Source: UBA1014 sp964344035 (GTDB taxonomy: Bacteria; SAR324; NAC60-12). From it: 62,938 bases of DNA. Both the position numbers and the translations under genes were made by a program. The notes below the pieces were generated by a model. That model worked only from the letters and a program-made list of their open reading frames with translations. It was not told the DNA's origin and made no database searches. The DNA lies in assembly GCA_964344035.1 (NCBI GenBank), contig CAYFLK010000014.1, positions 1 to 62,938 of the forward strand. Direction: 5' to 3'. Of the stretch, positions 27,319-35,336 are shown piece after piece. The first letter of the stretch is position 1; each line of letters begins with the position of its first letter.

Positions 27319-28255
27319 ACGCACCAAGCAAGGCTGCCGGCAAGTCGAGCAGCGGATCGGGGGCCACGATCAGCACGCCGGCGCAAAACGACAGATCCGC
27401 CCCCGGCAGCCCGTCGGCTGCAGAGAGCGCACTGGCCAACTGCTCAGTGGAGGTGCCGGAAACCTGGAGCACGTAAGCGTTGGCTCCGGAAATTCCACCC
27501 TGCAGCCAGGCCAGCGCATTAGCCAGCGCCTCGCGCGCATTTTGAATCCGCTTCTGCTTTTGATCGATCACGCGCTTGAGGGCTTTCAGGCCTGCTTCCG
27601 CCGCATCGTCGTAGGCCTGAGCCTGACTTAACTGGCTGTTTACAGCTTGTTCCACCTCGCTGAACATCCCAATATCGCGCAGCCGCCAGGCGCGCCACGG
27701 GGGCGGCTTAGGTGCCGGGGGGCGTTGGGTACGCTCCGCCTCCAGCCGGAGTGCCCGCTCGATGCGCTGGCGCACCCGCCCGAAATCCTTGAGGCTCAAT
27801 ACTGCGTCAATCGCTCGCACGCTCTCCAGCAGCAGCGAGGGCGACGCTCCTCCGGCAATCAGCGCCAGCGCACTCACCGGGGTGGCGCCAAAATCGGGGC
27901 GCTTCGGGTCCCGTCCGTCGAGCAGCTTGTCTCGCAGCCGCCGCGCTAACCTCGGTGCGTCGAGCGAGCGCCAGAGCCCGACGCCTCGGCCCAGACCCTC
28001 AATCCAGGGGTGCGCCTCCACTAGGTAGCCTCCGGCACCAAAGGCGTCCCCGATCGCCGTCTGCACCGCATTGACGGCTGCGCTGGCGGCGGCGGCGGCC
28101 GGATTGGCCTGCGTGACGATCACCGCCTCCGCCCCATCCGCCAGGGCGCCGGCACCGGCGAGCAGGCTGTCGGCGGCGTCCATCGCCGGAGTGAGGGCCT
28201 CCGCAGCAGTGGTGAGCGCCGAGGGCGTATTGACGATCAGTGGCTGCCAGGGCAT
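27317..28255 (-). CDS. Tail-cluster protein of unknown function
   Basis: A 312-residue, alanine-rich and largely helical protein. Segments such as AAAAASAAVNAVQTAIGDAFGAGGYLVEAH and the C-terminal LSAADGLPGADLSFCAGVLIVAPDPLL suggest two parts joined by a charged coiled region (DQKQKRIQNAREALANALAW). Its position before the baseplate and hub genes is where Mu-type phages encode the DNA circularisation/tail protein gpN (gp43), but similarity is not evident by eye. It may be a structural baseplate protein. Confidence 0.45.
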   Translation of the reverse strand: MPWQPLIVNTPSALTTAAEALTPAMDAADSLLAGAGALADGAEAVIVTQANPAAAAASAAVNAVQTAIGDAFGAGGYLVEAHPWIEGLGRGVGLWRSLDAPRLARRLRDKLLDGRDPKRPDFGATPVSALALIAGGASPSLLLESVRAIDAVLSLKDFGRVRQRIERALRLEAERTQRPPAPKPPPWRAWRLRDIGMFSEVEQAVNSQLSQAQAYDDAAEAGLKALKRVIDQKQKRIQNAREALANALAWLQGGISGANAYVLQVSGTSTEQLASALSAADGLPGADLSFCAGVLIVAPDPLLDLPAALLGA

Positions 28256-28262
28256 GCCAATT

Positions 28263-28283
28263 CAGATTGCGGATTGCGGAATC
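28263..28283. repeat. Seven-base tandem repeat spacer (CGGATTG)
   Basis: CAGATTG, CGGATTG, CGGAATC in tandem in the 27-base gap between two tail genes, immediately before the ATG at 28255 on the minus strand. No purine-rich ribosome-binding site is present. Confidence 0.65.
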
Positions 28284-28756
28284 TAAACGCTTGGAGGCAC
28301 AGGCCACGCAGCGAACACGAGATTGCCATCTTCATCCAGTGTGGGAGCAGGAATTTTCCCGGCAGCAATGTCCTCGGGCAGGTTGCACAGAGACTCGATG
28401 TAATCCTGAATAGCCGCAGGAATCAATTGTCCTCGGCGCAGATACGCCAAGGTATCCCGGCCATGGTTGTCAAATTCGCTCAATCGCTTGTTGCGCTCTT
28501 CCCTCAACAATTGCATCGGGTCCAGCGAGGCCAGCCACTCGCGTCTGCGCTGCTCCAATTCAATCGCCGGATCAGGTTCAAACGCCCACTGCGTTTTCGG
28601 CGTCTTTGCCAAATTTATAATCAAATCAGGAGCTATCGGAGCAGGCTGCCCTACTGTTTTTTGATGCTTTTTGACAGCCTGCTTGTATCCGGCAACCGCA
28701 TCCCGAATAGCCTGCGCTCCTCCATGTTGCTGCTGTTGCTCAAAAGTAATCCTCAT
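28283..28756 (-). CDS. Putative tail-fibre assembly protein
   Basis: A 157-residue, charged, mostly helical protein directly after the collar-domain fibre gene, the usual place for a fibre assembly chaperone. The central ERNKRLSEFDNHGRDTLAYL and the following QDYIESLCNLPEDI resemble the RNxxLxxxD ... YRQxLRDLP pattern of XkdW or Tfa C-terminal domains. The last 25 residues would be a hydrophobic-aromatic tail ending AAWPVPP. It should not be part of the final particle if it is a chaperone. Confidence 0.55.
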   Translation of the reverse strand: MRITFEQQQQHGGAQAIRDAVAGYKQAVKKHQKTVGQPAPIAPDLIINLAKTPKTQWAFEPDPAIELEQRRREWLASLDPMQLLREERNKRLSEFDNHGRDTLAYLRRGQLIPAAIQDYIESLCNLPEDIAAGKIPAPTLDEDGNLVFAAWPVPPSV

Positions 28757-28765
28757 CTTCCTTCC

Positions 28766-29494
28766 TCAATAGGATTTGATCATATAAACAATTGCCAAAT
28801 TCAACGGTCTTGTTTCATTTTCATCGCCGACAACTACCCACGATTCATTGCTGCCGATCCCACTCGCCACATAACGAAACGTAGCATCGAATATCACAGC
28901 AGGTTCATTCCCATAGCCATCAGGATAGGACGTATGCTTGATCTGCAAACGGTCCGACACATTGGGAGATATGAATGCGCTCCCGCTATGAGGGTTCGAG
29001 TATAAGTGCCGCATTGATGATCTGATTCCATCGCCCTGAGTGCTTCCCACGACACTTCCGCCGTTCCGGGAAGCCCAGTCCGGATCGCGCCCTATGGCGC
29101 CACCCATGTCGTCTGCTCCTCGCAAAAAATAGCCGCGCAAATCGGGCAGTTGGAACGTCGTGGCGCCGTTACCGACGCCGAACTCCCCGTGCTGTGGGGA
29201 AGATTTCAAATTTGCCGCGCCTACGACATTCAGCAGAGCGCTAAAGCTAGTTCGTGAAACATTCTGCCCGTTGCAGACCAAAAATCCGCTTGGCGGCGCA
29301 GTGGTATGAGCCGGAATGATCGAGGTGCAGATGGACCCGATGGGTAATGTTTGCAAGAGGTGACCCCCTGGCGTGCTGCCGTCGTGAACCACCAGCGACT
29401 GCTTGTCGGTGTCTACGGTCACTTCGCCTTGCGCTCCCGTGAAGGAGGCGTGCTCGGCGGTGGTGCCGCGCCGGAATTGAATTTGCTTGCTCAT
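28766..29494 (-). CDS. Phage tail-collar domain receptor-binding protein
   Basis: A 242-residue protein with two parts. Residues 1-45 (IQFRRGTTAEHASF then GEVTVDTDKQSLVVHDG) match the N-terminal knob found in major tropism determinant and short-fibre proteins. Residues 50-125 form a tail collar domain (PIGSICTSIIPAHTTAPPSGF, LVCNGQNVSRTSFSALL, FQLPDLRGYFLRG). The remainder, ending RPLNLAIVYMIKSY, is the conserved collar end. It would form the distal tip that recognises the target cell. The gene has no visible ribosome-binding site; a tandem GGTTGCT repeat lies upstream. Confidence 0.82.
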   Translation of the reverse strand: MSKQIQFRRGTTAEHASFTGAQGEVTVDTDKQSLVVHDGSTPGGHLLQTLPIGSICTSIIPAHTTAPPSGFLVCNGQNVSRTSFSALLNVVGAANLKSSPQHGEFGVGNGATTFQLPDLRGYFLRGADDMGGAIGRDPDWASRNGGSVVGSTQGDGIRSSMRHLYSNPHSGSAFISPNVSDRLQIKHTSYPDGYGNEPAVIFDATFRYVASGIGSNESWVVVGDENETRPLNLAIVYMIKSY

Positions 29495-29497
29495 GTT

Positions 29498-29588
29498 CGG
29501 TTGTGGGTTGTGGGTTGCTGGTTGCTGGTTGCTGGGATCAGCGATCAGGCTGACCGCTGAACCCTGTGAACTGAACTCTGAAAACTCA
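29498..29588. repeat. Seven-base tandem repeat spacer (GGTTGCT, NNCTGAN)
   Basis: Plus-strand heptads: GGTTGTG twice, GGTTGCT three times, then GGCTGAC, CGCTGAA, CCCTGTG, AACTGAA, CTCTGAA. This is the longest and clearest array of the series. It fills the 91-base gap between the collar gene and the fibre gene. Confidence 0.8.
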
Positions 29589-30569
29589 CGCGCTGAAGAA
29601 GCGGTTGATCTCCACAGCGCTCAACTGCGGGACGGCGGCCGCAATCAGGCCGAAATCGACCGGCTGGCCGTCGTCGCTGCCCAAGGAGTCGAAATCCAGC
29701 GCCAGCCCGGGGTGCTCCAGCCCGCCACAATCATAGCGCGCCCTGCGGCCCCAGGCGTCACCCTCCGACCGCAGGGAAGCCTCGGCGTCATCGGCAGCCG
29801 CTCTGGCGGAGGCCTCGGCCTCATCAGCCGCTATCCTCGCGGAAGCCTCGGCGTCATCAGCCGCTATCCTCGCGGAAGCCTCGGCGTCATCAGCCGCTAT
29901 CCTCGCGGAAGCCTCGGCCTCGAGGTTGGCTTGCAGCAGAACATGGACCCCCGCCAGGTTGCTCTGGATGTCGCCGAAACTCGTCGGGATCAGGCGGCCC
30001 CAGTCCTCGTCGAGGTTGCCGGGCAGTTCGGCGAGGTTGCCCCAGTCCTCCGCCTCCGCGGTGCCGCCCAGCGTCCCGAAGTCCTCTGGCGTGCCCATCA
30101 GGGTCGCTTCGAGCATGCCCCGGAAGTCCTGCTGCCAGGTGGCCGCGGGCACCGTGACGCCGACCAGGTCGGCCAGCCCGGCGTGCTGGAGGGTGAGGGC
30201 GTACTTGATGTGGTTGCCCTGCTGTTGGCCGACTGTCGAGCGCTTCTCGAAGGGCTCGACGTGCATCAGCGCTACCAGCGTGCCGTCGGCGTCGTAGAAC
30301 CCCAGGTTGGTGACGGTGAAGTCGCCGACGTTGGAGTCCAGGAACACCGTGTAGAGCACGCTGGAGGCGGCGGTCTGGGCCACCGAGAGCACCGGGGTAC
30401 TGTGCACCACCGAGGTCTGACTGGAGGTGGCCGGATCGACAACGATCGGCGTCGCTCCGCCGACGTCGGCATCGGAGAATTGGACCGTGTCGAGGTTGAG
30501 CGGCTGGCCCGCGGCCTGCCGGGTGGCGATCAGTGCCAGGCCGTCATTGGTGATTGCTGCGTTTGCCAT
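29586..30569 (-). CDS. Tail fibre protein with DUF3751-type N-terminus and hendecad coiled coil
   Basis: A 327-residue fibre. The N-terminal 150 residues (MANAAITNDGLALIATRQAAG, FSDADVGG, GFYDADGTLVALMHV, QQGNHIKYALTLQHAG) match the P2 gpH-type baseplate attachment domain. From about residue 215 to 260 there are repeats of the 11-residue unit AEASARIAADD, encoded by a 33-base DNA repeat at 29810-29925, predicting a right-handed coiled coil. The end (ALDFDSLGSDDGQPVDFGLI) is short, so a separate collar protein encoded downstream may supply the tip. Confidence 0.82.
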   Translation of the reverse strand: MANAAITNDGLALIATRQAAGQPLNLDTVQFSDADVGGATPIVVDPATSSQTSVVHSTPVLSVAQTAASSVLYTVFLDSNVGDFTVTNLGFYDADGTLVALMHVEPFEKRSTVGQQQGNHIKYALTLQHAGLADLVGVTVPAATWQQDFRGMLEATLMGTPEDFGTLGGTAEAEDWGNLAELPGNLDEDWGRLIPTSFGDIQSNLAGVHVLLQANLEAEASARIAADDAEASARIAADDAEASARIAADEAEASARAAADDAEASLRSEGDAWGRRARYDCGGLEHPGLALDFDSLGSDDGQPVDFGLIAAAVPQLSAVEINRFFSA

Positions 30570-30571
30570 GC

Positions 30572-30607
30572 TTCAGTAGCTGGTGGCTAGTGGCTGGTTT
30601 TCAGTTG
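30572..30607. repeat. Seven-base tandem repeat spacer (GCTNGTG)
   Basis: TTCAGTA, GCTGGTG, GCTAGTG, GCTGGTT, TTCAGTT in tandem between the gpI-like gene and the fibre gene, directly before the fibre start. Confidence 0.7.
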
Positions 30608-30627
30608 ACGAGCACAATTCATATTCT

Positions 30628-31146
30628 TCACGCTGCTATGGCATACACGCCGGCAAAGCTCAGCGAGCCGCTGCCCACCGCGTTTTGCGTGGCGATCATG
30701 CCAGTGAACAGATAGCGCCGGCAGAGCCGGGCCCACTCCGTCAGCAGATCCGTCAGCGGGCCGCTGTCCAACAACTGCCCCAAATCAAATAAAACTTCGA
30801 TGGTGCCCCAGTCTTCATGGGCCGGCCGCTCGTCGATGTGGAAGTTGCTCAGGCCGTAAATCGGCAGGATCTGCTCCAGTCCAGCACGGCTGCCCGCCCG
30901 GCTGAGGATTTCCACTGCCTTGGCCACCCGCGTGCGGAACTGTGCGCGGCTCTCGCCGGGAATCTGCCGCAGACCCTGCTCCCAGGCATACAGATCGAGC
31001 AGGGCCTCTGGCGCCTGATCCGCATCGAGCCAGTCGCCCGGCTGCCGCGCCCAACCTGCGATTTCCTCAAAAAACGCCTGGGCGGCCGCCCGCAGCTTCT
31101 CCAGCTCGACGCCTGAGAGCCAAAACGGCAAAGTCAGCTCAACCAT
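30628..31146 (-). CDS. Phage tail protein I (gpI-like baseplate wedge)
   Basis: A 172-residue protein. LDLYAWEQGLRQIPGESRAQFRTRVAKAVEIL is the conserved gpI core, following the FWLSGVELEKLRAAAQAFF helix, and HEDWGTIEVLFDLG begins the C-terminal half. In P2 and HP1 gpI joins gpJ to form the wedge of the baseplate and attaches the fibre. Here it follows the gpJ-like gene and precedes the fibre gene, as in P2. Confidence 0.78.
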   Translation of the reverse strand: MVELTLPFWLSGVELEKLRAAAQAFFEEIAGWARQPGDWLDADQAPEALLDLYAWEQGLRQIPGESRAQFRTRVAKAVEILSRAGSRAGLEQILPIYGLSNFHIDERPAHEDWGTIEVLFDLGQLLDSGPLTDLLTEWARLCRRYLFTGMIATQNAVGSGSLSFAGVYAIAA

Positions 31147-31181
31147 GGAATTCCCTGTCCCCCGTCCTCACGGATTGAAAC

Positions 31182-31211
31182 AACACTGATCACAGAACAC
31201 TGACCACCAAA
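31182..31211. repeat. Seven-base tandem repeat (AACACTG, ATCACAG)
   Basis: AACACTG, ATCACAG, AACACTG, ACCACCA overlap the 3' end and stop codon of the baseplate J gene and the spacer to gpI. Confidence 0.6.
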
Positions 31212-32380
31212 CTGTTGAGCGTGGGCAGTTCCAGGCCGGGCTGCACGTCGGCAGTCGGCTGCAGCACCTCCACGCTCTGCACCGCCTCGCCCAGCTCGGC
31301 ATGCAGGGCCATCATCCACTCGCTGAGGCTCACCCGGCGGAACGGTTCCACCCGCGGCGCGTCCGCATAGGCCGCCGTTTCGCGGAAGATCGCCCGCGCG
31401 ATCGCGTCGGCGTCTGTCTGCAGTTGCGTTTTCTCTGCAGCCGTCGCGGTGGTCGGCGCCGTCAGTTGCCATTGCACATCCAGCGGCAGGGCCGGGACGC
31501 TGAGCACCTGAATGTCGTCGCCCACCCCGTGCTGCCCCTCGGTGACCACGGCCTCGTTCAGCGTGGTCAGCAGGGCGGCCGCAGGCAGGCCGGAATCGGT
31601 ATAGATGTACAAATCTGCCGATCCGGGGCCGCGCGGCTGGTTGGCGTCGGCAAACACCTGGTCCAGATCGACCGCACCGGAGCTAGTTTCGTTGAGAATC
31701 AGCTTGTAGGAGTTGAAGGTGTGGAATTTCTGCTTGGCGTTGAACTGCTTTTGCAGGCGCAGGCGCTCGCGCAGCTCGGCATCGGTCTCCGGGTCCACTC
31801 CGGGACTCAGCAGCCAGTCCGCTTCGTTGGTCACCGAGGTGATCCCGGAGACCGGCGTCTCGAGCACCGTGTAGTAGCCCGCCGCCAGATTCCAGGCTGC
31901 CCCGGCGGCTTCTGCAGTCACCGCGATGCGGGCGCTGGAAGCTCCGTCCGGAATGGTCGCCGCGGCGTCGGTGCTCACGCGATACGTCACGCCCTCAATC
32001 TCCGGAGAGGCGACCACCGCTCNNNNNNNNNNGGCCGACACGCTCAACTCCCCGCTCGTGCCCAACCGCGAGAAGGTCAGCTCGCCCTGTGCCTGGCTCG
32101 CACCCAGACGCACGACGCCTTCGCGGAAGGCGTGCAGATCGAGCCAGGAGCCGCTTGCGGTTTTCAGAAACATCCCCGGCAGCAGCTCGTCGGCCAAGAG
32201 ATCGACCGTCCACTGTGCCGGCGTCGTCAGCAGTGCCTGCAGCAGCTGCCAGAAGGGACTATAGGCCGAGTCGTTGGCGATCAGCGATCCCTGATCCGCC
32301 ACTTCCTGCGCCCAGGCCGCCTTCAGGCCCGCCGCGTCCGTTGGAATGCCTGCCTCAGAAAGCACTTGGCGAAAATCCAT
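31190..32380 (-). CDS. Baseplate J-like protein
   Basis: About 396 residues from the ATG at 32380 (MDFRQVLSEAGIPTDA); an upstream in-frame extension overlaps the preceding gene and is unlikely. The family is recognised from LTTPAQWTVDLLADELLPGM, the segment ITSVTNEADWLLSPGVDPETDAELRERL and LDQVFADANQPRGPGSADLYIYT. Ten unknown bases at 32023-32032 leave four residues uncertain. gpJ forms the wedge of the contractile baseplate. The central conserved ETDAELRERLR motif is intact. Confidence 0.85.
   Translation of the reverse strand: MDFRQVLSEAGIPTDAAGLKAAWAQEVADQGSLIANDSAYSPFWQLLQALLTTPAQWTVDLLADELLPGMFLKTASGSWLDLHAFREGVVRLGASQAQGELTFSRLGTSGELSVSAXXXXAVVASPEIEGVTYRVSTDAAATIPDGASSARIAVTAEAAGAAWNLAAGYYTVLETPVSGITSVTNEADWLLSPGVDPETDAELRERLRLQKQFNAKQKFHTFNSYKLILNETSSGAVDLDQVFADANQPRGPGSADLYIYTDSGLPAAALLTTLNEAVVTEGQHGVGDDIQVLSVPALPLDVQWQLTAPTTATAAEKTQLQTDADAIARAIFRETAAYADAPRVEPFRRVSLSEWMMALHAELGEAVQSVEVLQPTADVQPGLELPTLNSLVVSVL
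32023..32032. other. Assembly gap (10 N) inside the baseplate J gene
   Basis: Ten unknown bases, same length as the gap in the spike gene. Frame continues across it as given. Confidence 0.99.
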
Positions 32381-32391
32381 CAGCCCACTCG

Positions 32392-32652
32392 TCACCGCTT
32401 GAGCCACCAAGCCGTAAGGGCGGCCAGTGCCATGCCGACGATGCCGGCCAGCCAAGCCAGTATCCGGCGCACGGTCTTCCATTCCTCAATCGAGCGCACC
32501 AGAGATCGGACGTCCTCTTTGAGCACTGCCAGATCGATCTCCATCATCCGCTGCCGCTCCTCCAGACGCGTCAGGCGCTCGAGCATCAGGTGATGGAACC
32601 GCTCTTCGTTGTTTTTTTTCTGCTCCTCCAATCGGTTTTCTCCATTGGTCAT
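32392..32652 (-). CDS. Small coiled-coil protein with C-terminal membrane helix
   Basis: An 86-residue protein. Residues 1-60 are highly charged and heptad-like (RLEEQKKNNEERFHHLMLERLTRLEERQ), and residues 63-83 are one membrane helix (ILAWLAGIVGMALAALTAWW). It lies between the DUF2590-like gene and baseplate J. Such coiled-coil plus anchor proteins occur in tail and lysis modules as holin or spanin-like or haemolysin XhlA-like proteins, and XhlA is the closest shape I know. The start lies inside a tandem ATGACCA repeat, so several ATGs are available. Confidence 0.55.
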   Translation of the reverse strand: MTNGENRLEEQKKNNEERFHHLMLERLTRLEERQRMMEIDLAVLKEDVRSLVRSIEEWKTVRRILAWLAGIVGMALAALTAWWLKR

Positions 32653-32684
32653 TGGTCATTGGTCATTGGTCATTGGTCATTGGC
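32644..32684. repeat. Perfect seven-base tandem repeat (ATTGGTC x5)
   Basis: Five perfect copies of ATTGGTC plus a partial sixth. On the minus strand the unit is GACCAAT, which supplies the last residues and stop of the DUF2590-like gene and the alternative start codons of the next. Confidence 0.9.
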
Positions 32685-32932
32685 ACCGACACCTCGATCC
32701 GCGCCTCCTCGGTGGTTCTGGCCGTCACCCACACCTGTCCGGCTTCCGTCTCGGTGGCGGCGGCCGTGCCTGGCTCGATGCGCGCATCCTCCTCGACCTC
32801 GTCCGCGATCTGCGTCAGCACGACCGCCCGCTCCGCCGCCGCGCGCTGGCCCACCAGGGCGAGTGCCAGGCCGCTTTCTCTCAGGCGGTGCCGGAGGTCC
32901 TGGACGATCACATTGCGAGCGAAGCGAAGCAT
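32663..32932 (-). CDS. DUF2590-like tail protein, apparently lacking its N-terminus
   Basis: An 89-residue product. The segment VIVQDLRHRLRESGLALALVGQR, then IADEVEEDARIEPGTA and VWVTARTTEEARI, matches the C-terminal two thirds of the DUF2590 family, which follows the tape measure gene in HP1-like phages. The usual N-terminal 30 residues are absent. In their place are a CCCCGGA-containing inverted repeat and a MLRFAR start encoded by a TTCGCTTCGCTCGC repeat-like sequence. A small repeat insertion or a small rearrangement probably replaced the 5' end. Confidence 0.55.
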   Translation of the reverse strand: MLRFARNVIVQDLRHRLRESGLALALVGQRAAAERAVVLTQIADEVEEDARIEPGTAAATETEAGQVWVTARTTEEARIEVSVPMTNDQ

Positions 32933-32964
32933 CCAGAATAGTTTCCCCGGAGCGGAGTCCGGGG

Positions 32965-34680
32965 CTACCGCGGCTGCAAGCGCAAATACTGCTGCACCAG
33001 CTCCGGGGTGGCCGGCTGGGAAGTGTAGACCTTCACCGTCTGCGCGGCGCCACCCCCGGCCGGGGTGCCGATCAAGGATTGCATGGTCTGGCGGATCTCC
33101 CCCAGCACCCCGCCCGGCGGCGTCAGCTCTCTGGGCTGTGCCAAGGGCTGCGCTGTGGCGATCTTCGGTACGGCCACCTCCGGGACTTGCGGGACTTTCG
33201 GCGCTTTCGTCTCGATCAGGGGAATCTCGATGCCTGGAATCAGGTTGAGCAGTTCGATCAAATGATTGAGCTGCTCGATCACCCATTGAATCGGCCCGGT
33301 GTTCCGCAGCGCCGACGTCCACCGGCCCCACCAATAAATCGCGGCGGCCACGGCGGCCACCAGGGCCACCACTCCGGCGACGATCCACGTGATCGGGTTG
33401 GCCCAAAATGCGGTGTTGAGCAGCCACACGGCCCCCTTCCACGCCAGTGTTGCCAGGGCGGCAATCCTCATCCACGAGGCGAGTACCAGAATCAGCGCCA
33501 CCACGCCCAGGGCCGCAGTCAGCCCGGCTAACGCGAGCATCGTCAGGCCGATCGCTCTCGCCAGCACCGGGTGTTCCTGCGCCCACACCATCACCGCCTT
33601 GACCGCGCCGGTCATCCATTCGACCATGGGGACGAGGACCGGCAGCAGCGCCTGTCCGATGACGATGCTCAGGTTTTTGGTCGCGGCCCCCATCCGCTGC
33701 CACGGATCGGCGATGGTCTTAGCCATCTTGAGACTGGCGGCAAACTTCGTCTCGCCGAGTGCAGCGATGTTTTTCCGCAGCGCTCCGGTCTTGTTCATCA
33801 GCAGCTCCACCATCTTCACCGCCTCGATGCGCCCGAAGGCTTTCTTGATCTGCCGCTTCTCCAGCTCGTCGAGCGTCGCACCATACTTGCCGCGCAACTC
33901 TTCGAGCACTTCCACCACCGGCAGCAGGCGCCCTTGGGCGCCAGTGAACCGCAGACCCAGCGTCTCTCCGGCTTCGGCGGCATTGACCAGGAAGGAGGTG
34001 AATTTGGTGCCGGCCTCCGCTCCGCTCATCGTGGCTTGCAACTGCCCGAGCACGGCGAACTGCTCGGCCATGCTCAGGCCCGCCGATTGCGCGGAGGCTC
34101 CCAGGGCCTTGAACGCCTGAGACATTTCTGTGCCCGTCGTCTTGAACTGCTTAATGCTCCCGGAAAACTGACCGGCCAGCTGCTCGACCCACTGCGCCCT
34201 GCCCATGCGGGCCGCATCCTTCTCAAAAATGTTGACCATCGTGCCCATGAAGTCCGTCACCGTGGCCACGTTGGCCTTCGTGCCCATCGCCATCACTGCG
34301 GCATTCTTGGTGAATGCGGCCAGCTCGTCTCCGGTGAGTCCGGCGATCGAGCTCTGGATGTCGTAGGCGGCGCGCACGGTCTCTGAGGCCGACACGCCCA
34401 GCGACGGCCCCAGGGCTAGGGCGGTGCGGTTGAGTTTCTGTATTGCCTCCTCCGTCACCCCCAGCGAGCGCACCTCGCCTAGCGCGCGCTCCATCTCAAT
34501 TGCCGGCATCGTCAAGGCCCGCATGCCCATCCCCGAGGCCGCCAGGCGCATCACGCCCGAGGTCAACTGACTGATGGCGCTCGTCGTGCTCTGAATGCGC
34601 CCTTGAATCTTGCCCACTGGCCCGCTAACCTTATCGATGACGCCGAGGGCGAAGAACAACTCCTGCATTGAGGAGGACAT
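32965..34680 (-). CDS. Phage tail tape measure protein
   Basis: A 571-residue tape measure protein. The TP901-type core runs from about residue 60 to 270 (ALGEVRSLGVTEEAIQKL, ASETVRAAYDIQSSIAGL, FKALGASAQSAGLSMAEQFAVLGQLQATMSG). Hydrophobic helices near 370-450 (IGLTMLALAGLTAALGVVALIL, WANPITWIVAGVVALVAAV) are the usual membrane-inserting part. By the common rule of about 0.15 nm per residue, a tail near 85 nm is expected. It sits between a small membrane protein and the DUF2590-like gene, as in HP1-type tail modules. Confidence 0.9.
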   Translation of the reverse strand: MSSSMQELFFALGVIDKVSGPVGKIQGRIQSTTSAISQLTSGVMRLAASGMGMRALTMPAIEMERALGEVRSLGVTEEAIQKLNRTALALGPSLGVSASETVRAAYDIQSSIAGLTGDELAAFTKNAAVMAMGTKANVATVTDFMGTMVNIFEKDAARMGRAQWVEQLAGQFSGSIKQFKTTGTEMSQAFKALGASAQSAGLSMAEQFAVLGQLQATMSGAEAGTKFTSFLVNAAEAGETLGLRFTGAQGRLLPVVEVLEELRGKYGATLDELEKRQIKKAFGRIEAVKMVELLMNKTGALRKNIAALGETKFAASLKMAKTIADPWQRMGAATKNLSIVIGQALLPVLVPMVEWMTGAVKAVMVWAQEHPVLARAIGLTMLALAGLTAALGVVALILVLASWMRIAALATLAWKGAVWLLNTAFWANPITWIVAGVVALVAAVAAAIYWWGRWTSALRNTGPIQWVIEQLNHLIELLNLIPGIEIPLIETKAPKVPQVPEVAVPKIATAQPLAQPRELTPPGGVLGEIRQTMQSLIGTPAGGGAAQTVKVYTSQPATPELVQQYLRLQPR

Positions 34681-34831
34681 GGTGGAATTTCTCAGTCAAT
34701 TAGGAGCGGAAATCTCCGGTTTGAGCTTTGCCGAGGGCTTGCTGCTGGTGCTGGTGTTCGCTCTGCTGCTGGGCATCGGCGGCGGTCTGCTGCACTCCCT
34801 GTGGCGCTCGCTGCGCCGTACGGACGAATAA
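34679..34831 (+). CDS. Possible small membrane protein, opposite strand
   Basis: A 50-residue frame with one hydrophobic helix (FAEGLLLVLVFALLLGIGGGLL) and a basic tail. AGGAGG precedes the ATG by only two bases. It is antisense to the start of the tape measure gene for two bases and otherwise occupies the gap upstream of it. Protein-like composition argues for a real gene; the opposite orientation and tight spacing argue against. Confidence 0.3.
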   Translation: MVEFLSQLGAEISGLSFAEGLLLVLVFALLLGIGGGLLHSLWRSLRRTDE

Positions 34832-34867
34832 TCATTTTAACGCAAAAGGATTCCAGAATCTCCGGAG

Positions 34868-34904
34868 ATCCCCCCCCTTTGAAAAAGGGGGGCAGGGGGG
34901 GGAT
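34868..34904. repeat. C-run/G-run palindromic repeat
   Basis: A run of eight C, TTTGAAAAA and a run of G, then a second G run, form a 9-bp hairpin (CCCCCCTTT / AAAGGGGGG). A shorter related sequence, CCCTTTGGAAAGGG, is at about 35310-35330. These are common dispersed repeats and could terminate transcription between tail genes. Confidence 0.6.
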
Positions 34905-34997
34905 TTAAGAGATGATGCTTTATGATTACAAAAATACAAACACGATCCGGGTTTCACCGGGGCCAGCCAACTACCGGAAGTGATTGGGGAAGATGGA

Positions 34998-35288
34998 TTA
35001 GACCAACTCACTCAATCCTTCCTTACGCTTCAGGGTCTCGTAGCGCTCCTGCAATTCCGGCCCCACGTTCTGGCTGATGAGTTCCGCCATCTTTTCGGGA
35101 GGCACCGTGGGCGTGTCTTGGCGCTGCTGAATGTCGTGCAGGGTGCGCCCCAGGGCCACCGCCAGTTTTGCCGCATCGCGTCCGCGCTTTGCCACAATCG
35201 CCCAGCCTGGTCCAAATACAGCCACGATAATCAGTCCGGCCACTTGCCAAAGAGCTTCGCTGGTGATCAGTTCAATCAACCACTCCAT
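34998..35288 (-). CDS. Small membrane protein, holin-position gene
   Basis: A 96-residue protein starting at the ATG at 35288, five bases after AGGAG. One membrane helix (VAGLIIVAVFGPGWAIVA) is followed by a long charged helix. It lies between the chaperone gene and the tape measure, where HP1-like modules may carry a holin. A single helix with a cytoplasmic helix is not diagnostic. Unlike the genes next to heptad arrays, it has a clear ribosome-binding site. Confidence 0.55.
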   Translation of the reverse strand: MEWLIELITSEALWQVAGLIIVAVFGPGWAIVAKRGRDAAKLAVALGRTLHDIQQRQDTPTVPPEKMAELISQNVGPELQERYETLKRKEGLSELV

Positions 35289-35336
35289 AAGCACTCCTTT
35301 TTTGATGTTCCCCCCCCTTTGGAAAGGGAACGCCCG

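Noticed and set aside
29498..29588. Tandem repeats that might be read as a CRISPR array
   Set aside because: Units are only seven bases, have no unique spacers, and no cas gene is nearby.
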